From the NCBI GenBank assembly GCA_947259175.1, contig CAMYKW010000003.1, positions 1-64,000 of the forward strand: a stretch of 64,000 nucleotides of DNA, given 5' to 3'. Source of the stretch: an uncultured Gammaproteobacteria bacterium (lineage in GTDB: Bacteria > Pseudomonadota > Gammaproteobacteria > Arenicellales > JAANXG01). The position numbers and the translations under genes were made by a program. Within the stretch, counting starts at the first letter, position 1; the number at the start of each line of letters is the position of its first letter. Below, piece after piece: positions 26,696 through 34,964 of the stretch. The notes below the pieces were generated by a model that was not told the origin of the DNA, did no database searches, and saw only the letters and a program-made list of their open reading frames with translations.

Positions 26696-27829
26696 CTACA
26701 CGAATCCCGGCGCCGAGGAAAAAAGCGAATAACGACGATAATTCATGGCGCGTTTCACCCGTTTGGTGGCCAGGTCCACAGCCGCCTCGCGCGGGAGAAT
26801 ATTCTGCGACGCCGCCGCATCCAGTACGCTGCGCGTATTGCGCCGGATCTTGTCCTCGATCACGGGAAACACCATCGATTCGCCTGCGCCTTGATACTCC
26901 ATCGCGGCGCAGATGACACCGCCGGCGTTGGCAATAAAGTCCGGGACACAGAGGATGCCACTCTCATGCAAGGACCGTTCGGCGCCCGCGGTGGCCGGGA
27001 TGTTGGCTCCCTGTATCATCATCTTCGAACGCAGCCGATGTACGTTTTCTTCATTTATTACATCGGGGCGCGCCGCCGGTACCCAGATGTCGCATTCTAT
27101 GTCGATTACTGCTTCGGGTTCGAGCCGGGTGCCGCCGGCATAGTCCGAAACGCTTTTCCCGGCCTGCTTGAGATCCATCAATGCGTGGATATCGAGCCCA
27201 TCGGCATTGAACGTTGCGCCGCGTGAATCGGACGCCGCCACCAAAACCGCACCCTTATCAATCAGGAATCTGGCCGCGTGTTTCCCCACCGCGCCGAAAC
27301 CCTGCACCACCACCCGCGCGCCTCGCAGCGCCAGGTCACAGAAAGACGCCGCCACGTCGGCGGCATGGGCAAGGCCCCAACCGGTAGCGCCGATTTCGTC
27401 CAACGGAATGCCGCCCAGCTCGCGCGGCAAACCCACCACGCGTCCGATCTCGTCCTTGACCCAGGCCATGCATACCTCGTCGGTACCCATATCCGGGGCA
27501 AAGATGTAATCCTCTACGTTGCGCAGCGACGACGCCATTGCCCGTAACAGCTTCTGTTTGTCCCTGGCGGGCATCTTCGGGTCGCCAAACAACACCGCCT
27601 TGCCGCCACCATGCGGCAGTTCCGCTGCCGCGTTTTTCATGGTCATGGCGCGGGCCAGCCGAAAACATTCCTCGACACTGACGTCCGGCGCCATCCGTAC
27701 ACCTCCCACGGACGGCCCGGCGGCAACATTGTCGATCACCAGAATCGCCCTTAATTCGATGGAAGGCTCATACACATGAATCACCTTCGTGGGACCGAGA
27801 TCATCGCCAAAATCGAAGATTTCCGTCAT
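26696..27829 (-). CDS. Glu/Leu/Phe/Val dehydrogenase family protein
   Basis: 377 residues. NAD(P)-dependent oxidative deamination of an amino acid to a 2-oxoacid is expected. The catalytic lysine is in PHGGGKAVLFGDP. The second active-site segment is FAPDMGTDEVCMAW. The Rossmann fold is VVVQGFGAVGKHAARFL with acidic DSRG after it. The C-terminal segment VPDFIANAGGVICAAMEY is typical. The size is closer to leucine/phenylalanine dehydrogenases than to hexameric glutamate dehydrogenases, so branched-chain or aromatic amino acids are the likelier substrates. The neighbouring acyl-CoA synthetase fits with amino-acid-derived acids, by inference. Confidence 0.88.
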   Translation of the reverse strand: MTEIFDFGDDLGPTKVIHVYEPSIELRAILVIDNVAAGPSVGGVRMAPDVSVEECFRLARAMTMKNAAAELPHGGGKAVLFGDPKMPARDKQKLLRAMASSLRNVEDYIFAPDMGTDEVCMAWVKDEIGRVVGLPRELGGIPLDEIGATGWGLAHAADVAASFCDLALRGARVVVQGFGAVGKHAARFLIDKGAVLVAASDSRGATFNADGLDIHALMDLKQAGKSVSDYAGGTRLEPEAVIDIECDIWVPAARPDVINEENVHRLRSKMMIQGANIPATAGAERSLHESGILCVPDFIANAGGVICAAMEYQGAGESMVFPVIEDKIRRNTRSVLDAAASQNILPREAAVDLATKRVKRAMNYRRYSLFSSAPGFV

Positions 27830-27961
27830 CGGTTCAATCCTCGCGCATGTAGACCTGGACTAGTAGAACACCCGTGCGGCGACAGTTTAATGATTCAAAT
27901 CAAGCGCAGGATACCCCGAGAACCCATCGCCGAAAGACACGACCGCACTGTCGGGCTGTGC

Positions 27962-28459
27962 TCAACCCTGTCGGTACGTGGAGATTGTTGCGCGCGGATC
28001 CTCGGTTTGAACGGCGGCGCGCAAGGCGCGGTTGAATCTCCTCAAATCACGCGCCAGCTGGCGGGCGATCAAACGCTGAAAATGTAATGCGATGGGGGCA
28101 TGGGTGTCGAACAACAACTCAAAAGCGCTTTGCGGTAAGGACGCGACTTGCACCGAGCCGACAGCTATCGCCGTCGCACCATGTTTTTCGCTATTGATCA
28201 ATGAGATTATACCAAACAGCTCACCGGCATGTTTCCTGTCGATTAACGCATAGCCCGCCTTGCTCTTGCGCCTTCGTCTTATTTCCACATCACCCTCGAG
28301 GATTAGGTACATGGAGTCCGCATGCTCCCCCTCGTTCATGAACACATGCCCGTCTGAAAATATATCGACGCGAAACGCCTTCTCAAAAGCCGTCAATTCG
28401 GACTGGTTAAAATCCGCAAATTGGGGAATGGTTTGCAGTAATTGCATCAATGTCGCCAT
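27962..28459 (-). CDS. cyclic-nucleotide-binding domain protein
   Basis: 165 residues made of a single cNMP-binding barrel: SDGHVFMNEGEHADSMYLILEGDVEI, then GELFGIISLIN in the place of the phosphate-binding cassette, and a C-terminal helix. No DNA-binding or catalytic domain follows. The ATG at 28459 is preferred to the TTG at 28468. It lies 5 bp after a second gene of the same kind. The cassette lacks the usual GExA...R run in clear form, so cAMP binding is uncertain. Confidence 0.78.
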   Translation of the reverse strand: MATLMQLLQTIPQFADFNQSELTAFEKAFRVDIFSDGHVFMNEGEHADSMYLILEGDVEIRRRRKSKAGYALIDRKHAGELFGIISLINSEKHGATAIAVGSVQVASLPQSAFELLFDTHAPIALHFQRLIARQLARDLRRFNRALRAAVQTEDPRATISTYRQG

Positions 28460-28464
28460 ACCCG

Positions 28465-29004
28465 TCAATCCCGAATTCCAGTCAGATGTTCCCCGATGCG
28501 CCGAACCCAGTCCCGCTCCCGGATTGAGACCGCGTTGCGCTGCTCGTCCTGACTGAGCACATCGAGCAGCAGTTGGTTGGAAGCACGCAAGCGTGACGCC
28601 AGCCCCTTGGAAAACACCTGCAAGATAAGGCTGGCGATTACCGGATGCTTCTTCTCAAGCGACGAGAACGACTCCGTCGTAAGGGCAAGAACCACACCGT
28701 CATCCGCTGACACCACCGTCGCACAAGCCGGCCCCGGATCCATTACCGCAGTCTCTCCGACCCATGCGCCGGGTCCCACCGATCCGACAATCAAATCCTG
28801 TTGATCGAAATTAAGCACAATGGTTAGCCGACCCGCCCAAACAAGAAACATTTCGTCGACCGGCTGACCGTCCTGAATGAGCCGATCGTCTGCCGAGACG
28901 GGGCGTGCATCCAAATACTCGATCAACACGAGGCGCTGGTCCCGCGACATGTGGCGCGTTAGTTGCGGGAATCGATCACGCATTTGATCGGCGCTAATAT
29001 CCAT
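28465..29004 (-). CDS. cyclic-nucleotide-binding domain protein (paralogous neighbour)
   Basis: 179 residues from the ATG at 29004 (GAGAA just upstream). Barrel motifs are DDRLIQDGQPVDEMFLVWAGRLTIV and GPGAWVGETAVMDPGPACATVVS, where GET aligns with the cassette GEL/A. A C-terminal helix follows, ending WVRRIGEHLTGIRD. No effector domain. With the next gene it forms a tandem pair, possibly two subunits of one sensor. The partner effector is not in this window. Confidence 0.78.
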   Translation of the reverse strand: MDISADQMRDRFPQLTRHMSRDQRLVLIEYLDARPVSADDRLIQDGQPVDEMFLVWAGRLTIVLNFDQQDLIVGSVGPGAWVGETAVMDPGPACATVVSADDGVVLALTTESFSSLEKKHPVIASLILQVFSKGLASRLRASNQLLLDVLSQDEQRNAVSIRERDWVRRIGEHLTGIRD

Positions 29005-29180
29005 ATTTCTCGGCCTGTACATACAATCGATCACGAGTTATCAACACAGCGAAAAACCTCATGGTTTCCTGGCGGAAAATAGTCTATCGGCGGCCGATTG
29101 TTAATGATACAGATCAAGACTCCGGCGCGGGCGCGGCGATTGTCGAACATCGCCAAGGACCATGCTGTGTTTCCGCCACT

Positions 29181-29373
29181 TATCCCAAAGGATTGGATTT
29201 CGGCGCCCGGGCCGGCATGCGATCCGCCCGGGGCCGAGAAGATTTTCAGCGTTATTTCGACAGCGCCATTGAAGTGCCGGGCCCCGGTTACAGAGGTCAT
29301 CGGAAGTGCCGAAAATGCCGGTAACATGCATCTGGTAATTGGCGTTATCGAACGCGATGGCGGCACATTACTA
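29181..29373 (+). pseudogene. nitrilase fragment with a frameshift
   Basis: Two adjacent frames carry consecutive pieces of a nitrilase. The first frame reads YPKGLDFGARAGMR then GREDFQRYFDSAIEVPGP (29181 to about 29284). The second reads VTEVIGSAENAGNMHLVIGVIERDGGTLL (29287-29373). These correspond to one continuous stretch of the nitrilase N-terminal half, shifted by one base at the CCCCGG run near 29285. The Glu-containing start of the fold and the catalytic lysine and cysteine parts are absent. The fragment stops where the enolase gene of the opposite strand ends. Upstream sequence back to 29100 may be further decayed nitrilase. Confidence 0.7.
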
Positions 29374-30657
29374 TCTGCGCAAGATCCGCTCGAAGATGCG
29401 GCCGCCTTCGAATTGCGCCCGCCGTCCGAGGCCACGGCCAATACGGATTAGTTCGTTCCACTTGGCCATGCGCTCGCCGCGAGAGAACGAACCCACCTTT
29501 ATCTGCCCGGCGTTGGTCGCCACCGCAAGATGGGCGATAAACGTATCCTCGGTTTCTCCCGAGCGCGCGGATACGATGGGCAACCAACCGCATTCCCTGG
29601 TCAATTCGATTGCGGCGATGGTCTCGGTCACGGTTCCGATCTGGTTGGGTTTGATCAGCACCGCATTGGCGGAATGCCGGTCGATGCCTTTTCGGATGCG
29701 CCGTTCATTAGTGGTGAACAGATCGTCTCCCACAATCTGTACGCGCGCATCCAACCTGTCCCCCAGCCGTGTCCACGCGGCCCAGTCACTGTCCGCCAAA
29801 GGATCTTCCACGGATATAATGGGATACCGCCGGCACCAATCGACGATCAGGTCGATAAATTCATCGCTGGTGTAGCGACGCTCCGGAGCAAGAAATGAGT
29901 AGTACTCACCGTCGTACAAATCACTGGCGGCTATATCCAGGGAAATCATACAATCACGGCCCGGGGCGTATCCCGCGGCAGCGATTGCTTCGACCATGAA
30001 ATCGAGCACCGCATCGTTGGTCTCGAAACTCGGCCAATACCCGCCCTCATCGGCCACTCCCGCGGTGCGACCCTGCTGTAGCAAAAGATCGCCGGCCGCG
30101 CGATATACGTCGTAGGTCACCTTGAGCGACTCCTCGTAACTCGCCGCATTCATGGCCACCAGCAAGAAGTCCTGGACGTCCACCTGCCGGTGCGCATGGG
30201 CGCCGCCGCCTACAATCTGAATTTCCGGCAACGGCAATAAGTCGCCATGACCGTTCCCCAGATGCTCATAGAGCGCTTTTCCCGCCGCTTTGCTGGCGGC
30301 ATCCGCGACCGCCATGGACACCGCCAGAATCGCATTTGCGCCGAGGCGCGATTTGTTTTGCGTTCCATCCAGTTCGATCAGCCGTAAATCGACGGCCCGC
30401 TGATCGCGCACGTCATGGCCGACGATAAGCTCGGCTATTTCGCCTTGAATGTGCGCAATCGCGGTCGATACCGACAAACCGCGGAACCGACGCGGGTCAC
30501 CATCACGCAATTCGAGCGCTTCATAACGTCCGGTGGATGCCCCGGATGGAACCCTGCCGACGCCGGTAATCCCCGAATCTGCATTTACCAGACATTCGAC
30601 GGTGGGATTCCCCCGCGAGTCGTAGATTTGAAAGGCTTCAACGGATCGGATTTTCAT
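29371..30657 (-). CDS. divergent enolase (phosphopyruvate hydratase family)
   Basis: 428 residues with the whole enolase fold: VPSGASTG loop (38-43), ADEGGY with E204, D241, E284 (SVEDPL), D311 (GDDLF), K336 (LIKPNQIG) and K387, all at expected sites, so the metal ligands and catalytic lysine are retained. Two substrate-site residues differ from glycolytic enolase. The Glu of VDIQEF is D163 (VDVQDF), and the His of SHRSGETED is A364 (SARSGETED). The insertion IVGGGAHAHRQ also departs from NGGxHADNN. It is therefore probably a paralogue with altered substrate rather than the glycolytic enzyme. It overlaps the kinase gene by 20 bp. Confidence 0.88.
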   Translation of the reverse strand: MKIRSVEAFQIYDSRGNPTVECLVNADSGITGVGRVPSGASTGRYEALELRDGDPRRFRGLSVSTAIAHIQGEIAELIVGHDVRDQRAVDLRLIELDGTQNKSRLGANAILAVSMAVADAASKAAGKALYEHLGNGHGDLLPLPEIQIVGGGAHAHRQVDVQDFLLVAMNAASYEESLKVTYDVYRAAGDLLLQQGRTAGVADEGGYWPSFETNDAVLDFMVEAIAAAGYAPGRDCMISLDIAASDLYDGEYYSFLAPERRYTSDEFIDLIVDWCRRYPIISVEDPLADSDWAAWTRLGDRLDARVQIVGDDLFTTNERRIRKGIDRHSANAVLIKPNQIGTVTETIAAIELTRECGWLPIVSARSGETEDTFIAHLAVATNAGQIKVGSFSRGERMAKWNELIRIGRGLGRRAQFEGGRIFERILRR

Positions 30658-31666
30658 GAATCAGAGCCTGGTCAAGGATTTGCAGGGTCTCCCGCCACTC
30701 TTGAATACAATCAAGCAGGCCATGGTCGCGCTCGAGAATCTGCTGATGTGCGAATTCCCGAACCAGTGCCCGTTTGCGATCGTCGCACAGGTATTCCACC
30801 GTTGACTTACCGTCCACCCGTGCCAGCATCAACATCGGCAATAAATTCGCGATCCGGCCATCCATGGCATTGACGTGCGGTGCACCCAGGGTTTGCTGGT
30901 AAGACTGCCACGCCTGTTCCGCCAGCGTAAGTAAGCGACTGCGCCGTTGCGGCATGTGTATCGCCTTTAGCATGAAATGATTGAGAAAAAACGCGACATC
31001 GAAAGCCGGTTCCCCGTACCAGGCGGCCTCGCAATCGAGGATCACCACACGCGACCGATGGACGAGGATGTTCTTGGGACTGAAATCACCCTGCACCAGC
31101 GCAAGTCGCGTCGCTGCAATGCGCTGCGCTTCGTTCGTCATCGCTCCGTTAACCGCGGGATTCCGCCGTGCCGCCGTGACCAGGTACGGGTCGAGCCGCA
31201 ATGACCAGAACTGCTCCGTGGTAGCGAACTGCGCGGCCACACGCTCATTGCACCAGGACCGCCGGTGCAACATCGCCAGAATATGAGCCGCACGCCGGGC
31301 GACCGTCTGCTGATGACTTCCTGCGAGCAACAATTTCTTGTAATTGGCATAGCCCGATCCCAGATATTCCATGCAGAAATAATTTAGCCTGGGATTGCGA
31401 TGCAGGGGCTCGGGTACGGCATCAGGCAGGATGGACGCCAAAAATTCCAGACAATCGAATTCAGTCTCGTTACGTGAAACGTCGGCATACCATGGATCGC
31501 TCACGCGCAACTTCGGCAGCGCCCTTTTCAACACAAACCTTGATTCACCGGATTCGATCAATAGCACGTCGCTGGATACCCCGCCAGCGAGCGCTTCCAC
31601 ACGCGGACACCGGTCACCGATCAGCCCGTTGTTGCGTAGATCTTCGATAACTGCCGACTCAAGCAC
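30638..31666 (-). CDS. APH/choline-kinase-like small-molecule phosphotransferase
   Basis: 342 residues of the protein-kinase-like APH fold. The ATP-lysine is probably K47 (FVLKRALPK). The catalytic loop is LVQGDFSPKNILV (D194, N199). The metal-binding motif is ILDCEAAWYGEPAFDVAFF (D211). A small-molecule hydroxyl is the likely phosphate acceptor. GTG start at 31666 with GGAGG upstream inside chaC. It overlaps chaC by 8 bp and the enolase by 20 bp, so the three genes form one translational unit. Antibiotic resistance is not implied by this context. Confidence 0.85.
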   Translation of the reverse strand: MLESAVIEDLRNNGLIGDRCPRVEALAGGVSSDVLLIESGESRFVLKRALPKLRVSDPWYADVSRNETEFDCLEFLASILPDAVPEPLHRNPRLNYFCMEYLGSGYANYKKLLLAGSHQQTVARRAAHILAMLHRRSWCNERVAAQFATTEQFWSLRLDPYLVTAARRNPAVNGAMTNEAQRIAATRLALVQGDFSPKNILVHRSRVVILDCEAAWYGEPAFDVAFFLNHFMLKAIHMPQRRSRLLTLAEQAWQSYQQTLGAPHVNAMDGRIANLLPMLMLARVDGKSTVEYLCDDRKRALVREFAHQQILERDHGLLDCIQEWRETLQILDQALIHENPIR

Positions 31667-32237
31667 GCCGTCCCACCCCTCCGCTGTCCTCCAACAGCGA
31701 CTTCAAATACAACAGCCGCTGATCGCGGATGCCGAGCCTTTCCAGCTCATCGACTGTATTCAATACATAGTCTCTATTCGCCCCGCTGGGTCCGGAGCCG
31801 GCGCACACGATCTCCGCCTCGCGTTCCACGGACAGGCCGCGAACATATTGTCGATGATTGCGGCAGGTTACGAACGCGAGCCCTTTAAGCCGACGCCCAT
31901 CCATATGCATAGTAATGACTCGAGGTTTGTAGACACCGGTCGCCAGCTCTCGTTGCTTGAGGTAGTCCAACACTTTATTCTTTTGCGTGCGCGGGACACA
32001 AAGGCCGCGACCGACACAGGACCCCCCAATATCGAGTCCGAATACCAATCCCGGACGTTCCGGTGTCCCTCGATGCACCCAGGAGCGGACACACAACGCT
32101 CGATGAAAACCAAAAATACGCGCGGGAAAGATCTCGCTGTGGACAAATCCCGGATTCCACATCAGGGATGCGTAGCCGAATATCCATAAGTCCCCCTCAC
32201 GCATCTCCGGGTGGTTGGAAACTATCTGTTTAATCAC
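31659..32237 (-). CDS. ChaC-type gamma-glutamylcyclotransferase
   Basis: 192 residues. The N-terminal GGCT-fold signature is LWIFGYASLMWNPGF (GYGSLxW type). Next come RIFGFHRALCVRSWVHRGT, GLVFGLDIGGSCVGRGL and VYKPRVITM, all characteristic of ChaC. Members release 5-oxoproline from glutathione (giving Cys-Gly) or from other gamma-glutamyl compounds. The start is a GTG at 32237, with an ATG at 32204 as alternative. It is the first gene of the chaC-kinase-enolase operon. Confidence 0.88.
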   Translation of the reverse strand: MIKQIVSNHPEMREGDLWIFGYASLMWNPGFVHSEIFPARIFGFHRALCVRSWVHRGTPERPGLVFGLDIGGSCVGRGLCVPRTQKNKVLDYLKQRELATGVYKPRVITMHMDGRRLKGLAFVTCRNHRQYVRGLSVEREAEIVCAGSGPSGANRDYVLNTVDELERLGIRDQRLLYLKSLLEDSGGVGRRA

Positions 32238-32283
32238 CGTGTATTAGCGCGTTTACCCGCTATCGCTTGACGCCCCACGCGGA

Positions 32284-32805
32284 TCAGGCATTTCTGATCT
32301 GATCAACCCCGATGTGAACAAGCTGGGTTAAGTTTTCTCCAGACAGTTCGTAGGCTTTTCCGAATCCTGTGACAAACCGACCCGCTACCGGCGACAGGCG
32401 GAAGAGATAGAAGTCCGGCAGGGCACGAAGAATATTAACCACGTTCCCGAAACGGGCCGACATCGCGTTTAGAACGGTTTCGTAATCTTCATCATTACGC
32501 TCCACCAGGTCGATCCGGCACTGATAAGTTATTCGCTTGCGGGCGAATATCTGTTTGGCACGCACCTCGTCCTCGATCAACAAGATCGATGCCAACGGAT
32601 TGGTAAGCAATTTGGTAGTGTGTTCGGACAAACCACTCACGTAAATATAGAAGTTTCCGTACTCGTCGTTCACAAATGGCGCATAACTGACATTCGGCAA
32701 CCCGTTATTACCTACCGTGGCGAGGACTAGACTTAGACTTTTTTCGCGAAGTTCATGAAACAGCTTTGCCGCTTCGTCGATCTTTTGATTTTCACCCGAC
32801 GACAT
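32284..32805 (-). CDS. HugZ-like FMN/heme-binding split-barrel protein
   Basis: About 173 residues. SLVLATVGNNGLPNVSYAPFVND and FYIYVSGLSEHTTKLLTNPLASILLIEDE are typical of the pyridoxamine-5-phosphate-oxidase-like split barrel. The C-terminal DFYLFRLSPVAGRFVTGFGKAYEL resembles the HugZ heme-utilisation group, in which a C-terminal segment helps bind heme. The ATG at 32805 follows GAGGTGG. The ATG at 32829 is also possible. Likely a cytosolic heme- or flavin-handling protein. No heme uptake genes are adjacent. Confidence 0.82.
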   Translation of the reverse strand: MSSGENQKIDEAAKLFHELREKSLSLVLATVGNNGLPNVSYAPFVNDEYGNFYIYVSGLSEHTTKLLTNPLASILLIEDEVRAKQIFARKRITYQCRIDLVERNDEDYETVLNAMSARFGNVVNILRALPDFYLFRLSPVAGRFVTGFGKAYELSGENLTQLVHIGVDQIRNA

Positions 32806-33145
32806 ATCATCCACCTCATGCTTTAACATGAACTACGCGCCTGATGCGCCGCTCCTGGAAAGTTCAGCCGGCGTCGCAAACGCGTGTCACCCGGCCCTTG
32901 CTCGACACTTTCAGCTCAATGCATGATAACGGAAACACGGAGTACGGGGTACCTGCCGCCGCCGATATCGCCGCGAAAAGGGAAAGGTGCTGATCGAGGA
33001 AAGCAGAAATGGACTGGGAATATCGGTGCACACAAACTCCGCATCGGTTTTGGCGACCGGTTCGCAAACATGTTCAGATAACCGCTTCTCGTCGACACGA
33101 TTCGCATCGCGTTGTTCTTGTTCGTAACGACCGGCCCGTAAGCCT
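32806..33145. other. intergenic, no gene recognised
   Basis: About 340 bp between the HugZ-like gene and the small membrane protein. Short open frames exist on both strands, but none has recognisable similarity, a good ribosome site or a signal peptide. It may be a decayed gene. Confidence 0.35.
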
Positions 33146-33388
33146 TCAGTCCTCCCTCGCACGCTTGAGCAATGCCGTTACTTTTTCTCTCAGCTGCCTG
33201 ATAAACGGCCTGCCTAAAAGCGGGATACTCGCGAGCAATGTCACCTCTCCGAGTATGAGCAAACCCGCGGAAATTCCTGCTGCTTGCGAGGCCGGCAGGC
33301 CAATAAAGAACGCCACCGGTGACAGGCTCCAAGGCACCCAGCTGAAAATGAATAACGTCATACCGGTGTAATACTTCCAGTCCTTCAT
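33146..33388 (-). CDS. small two-helix membrane protein (transporter-suffix-like)
   Basis: 80 residues starting MKDWKYYTGMTLFIFSWVPW. Two membrane segments (TLFIFSWVPWSLSPVAFFIGL and AAGISAGLLILGEVTLLASIPLLG) are followed by a basic amphipathic tail (RPFIRQLREKVTALLKRA). The KxWKYYxGxxLF opening is seen in a group of small proteins annotated as transporter suffix domain proteins, often standing alone. Function unknown. A MITE copy lies 29 bp upstream and could affect its promoter. Confidence 0.7.
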   Translation of the reverse strand: MKDWKYYTGMTLFIFSWVPWSLSPVAFFIGLPASQAAGISAGLLILGEVTLLASIPLLGRPFIRQLREKVTALLKRARED

Positions 33389-33417
33389 TGCTCATCATGC
33401 GCCGCTTGCAAATCTAA

Positions 33418-33500
33418 GGAACCTCCGATTGTCAGAGGTTCCACCGGTACATGGACGTACTGAGCTCTGATAATACAGGGATGGAATATTCAGAGCTTCC
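33418..33500 (+). mobile_element. MITE-like element copy B (short form, 83 bp)
   Basis: Ends GGAACCTCCGA and TCAGAGCTTCC; flanks CTAA (33414-33417) and CCAA (33501-33504). Contains GGTAC-N6-GTAC(T) and the right hairpin AGCTCTGATAA...TTCAGAGCT. It lacks the inner segment of copies A and C. It sits upstream of the small membrane protein gene. Confidence 0.75.
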
Positions 33501-33645
33501 CCAACTGTCCACGTGTTTTGGCACTGGTTCTTACAATCAGCTATTGTAGCGCCAATACCCATATGATGGTTCACCGTGCGCCTCGCTCCCAACCCGATTG
33601 CCAAAAGTGATAGCATTGCGCACACGGTCTACAACCGAGGTCGTC

Positions 33646-33990
33646 ATGATCGAATTAACAATCAACGGCGCTCAATACAAGCTCGACATCGATCCTGATA
33701 CGCCGCTGCTGTGGGCAATTCGCGACGCGGCGGGTTTGACCGGCACGAAATACGGATGCGGCCGGGCGTTATGCGGCGCTTGCACCGTACATATTGAAGG
33801 GAGGCCGATGCGGTCCTGCATCGTACCGGTTGCGACGGTCGCCGGGCAGTCTATTACCACCATCGAAGGGCTGGACTCGGAGGCCGCCTGGTCGCAGGTG
33901 CGCGTGCAAGCCGCACCGGCGGTAGCCAATGCGTTGTATGCCGCGACGGGCCGGCGCTTCCACGCGCTGCCCCTGCGTGTTACCGCATGA
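33646..33990 (+). pseudogene. iorA'-'iorB deletion fusion (2Fe-2S subunit relic)
   Basis: The first 75-80 residues are the plant-ferredoxin-like 2Fe-2S domain of a xanthine dehydrogenase/isoquinoline-oxidoreductase small subunit: GTKYGCGRALCGACTVHIEG then the fourth ligand in RSCIVPV. The second helical 2Fe-2S domain (QCGYCQxGQ type) is missing. Instead, after about GLDSE, the sequence turns into APAVANALYAATGRRFHALPL, which is the C-terminal end of the molybdopterin-binding large subunit. The junction is at about 33880-33912. ATG at 33646 with GAGG ahead. A 114-residue protein could be made, but it could not be part of a working enzyme. Confidence 0.72.
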
Positions 33991-34964
33991 GGTTATACAG
34001 CCCCGATCGCGACGTGCTGCAGACCGCCCGAAACTGGTTGGCCCAAGGCCACCGCATCGGCCTGGTCACCGTCGCCAAGACCTGGGGATCGTCCCCCCGA
34101 CCCGTGGGTTCGCTGATGGCTGTACGCGACGACGGGCGGCATACGGGTTCGGTATCGGGGGGTTGTGTAGAGGAACACCTCATCACCCGTTTTCGCGCCC
34201 GGCAAATCGCCGAACCCGTGGCCGTCGTCGATTATGGCGTCAGCGGCGATCAGGCGGGACGCCTGGGTCTGCCATGCGGTGGACGTTTGGAACTCCTCGT
34301 GGAACACATCCACACGCCGCAGACGCTGGAGCCGTTGCTCGCGGCGCTCTCCGACAACCGCCTGGTCGCGCGGCGGGTTTGTCTACAGACGGGCAGGACC
34401 GAGCTGTTGCCGGCCACCACGCAAGATGGATTCGTTTATCAGAAAGAATACCTGGAAAAAGTGTTTGGTCCCACGTGGCAGATACTCGTCGTGGGAGCTG
34501 GGCATTTATCCGGATTTGTCGCGCAGATTGCACTCACCTTGGATTTCCGCGTCACGGTGTGCGAACCACGGAAAGAATACACCGAGTCCTGGCCACTCGA
34601 CGGTGCGCAACTGATAACCATGATGCCGGACGATGCGGTAAGGAAATTTATCAACCACGAGCGCAGCGTGGTGGTCACCTTGACCCACGATCCGAAACTG
34701 GACGATATGGCGTTGTTGGCCGCATTAGAATCACCGGCGTTTTATATCGGGGCGCTGGGTTCTGCGCGTTCCCATAAGAAACGCCGGCGGCGATTGCGCG
34801 AATTGGGAGTTTCCGAGCAACAACTGCGGCGGTTGCATGCTCCCGTAGGGCTTGCCATCGGCAGCCGTACGCCGGCGGAGATCGCGGTATCCGTCATGGG
34901 CGAGGTGACCGCGATTCGCAATGGCGTAAACGTTAACGGCGCGGCCCCGGCGGACGCTGCATGA
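33987..34964 (+). CDS. XdhC/CoxI-family molybdenum hydroxylase maturation protein
   Basis: 325 residues. The N-terminal XdhC/CoxI domain has VTVAKTWGSSPRPVGSLMAV and GSVSGGCVEEHLI. The Rossmann-like C-terminal domain has ILVVGAGHLSGFVAQIAL and FYIGALGSARSHKKR. The family loads sulfurated molybdenum cofactor into xanthine-dehydrogenase-type enzymes. It overlaps the iorA relic by 4 bp and the MocA-like gene by 4 bp. Its own enzyme has been destroyed here, so it either serves another hydroxylase or is a leftover. Confidence 0.9.
   Translation: MRLYSPDRDVLQTARNWLAQGHRIGLVTVAKTWGSSPRPVGSLMAVRDDGRHTGSVSGGCVEEHLITRFRARQIAEPVAVVDYGVSGDQAGRLGLPCGGRLELLVEHIHTPQTLEPLLAALSDNRLVARRVCLQTGRTELLPATTQDGFVYQKEYLEKVFGPTWQILVVGAGHLSGFVAQIALTLDFRVTVCEPRKEYTESWPLDGAQLITMMPDDAVRKFINHERSVVVTLTHDPKLDDMALLAALESPAFYIGALGSARSHKKRRRRLRELGVSEQQLRRLHAPVGLAIGSRTPAEIAVSVMGEVTAIRNGVNVNGAAPADAA

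Noticed and set aside
29031-29441. 136-codon minus-strand frame
   Set aside because: It is the antisense of the nitrilase relic; the relic explains the long open stretch.
33009-33371. 120-codon plus-strand frame
   Set aside because: Mostly antisense to the small membrane protein, whose hydrophobic pattern is far more convincing.
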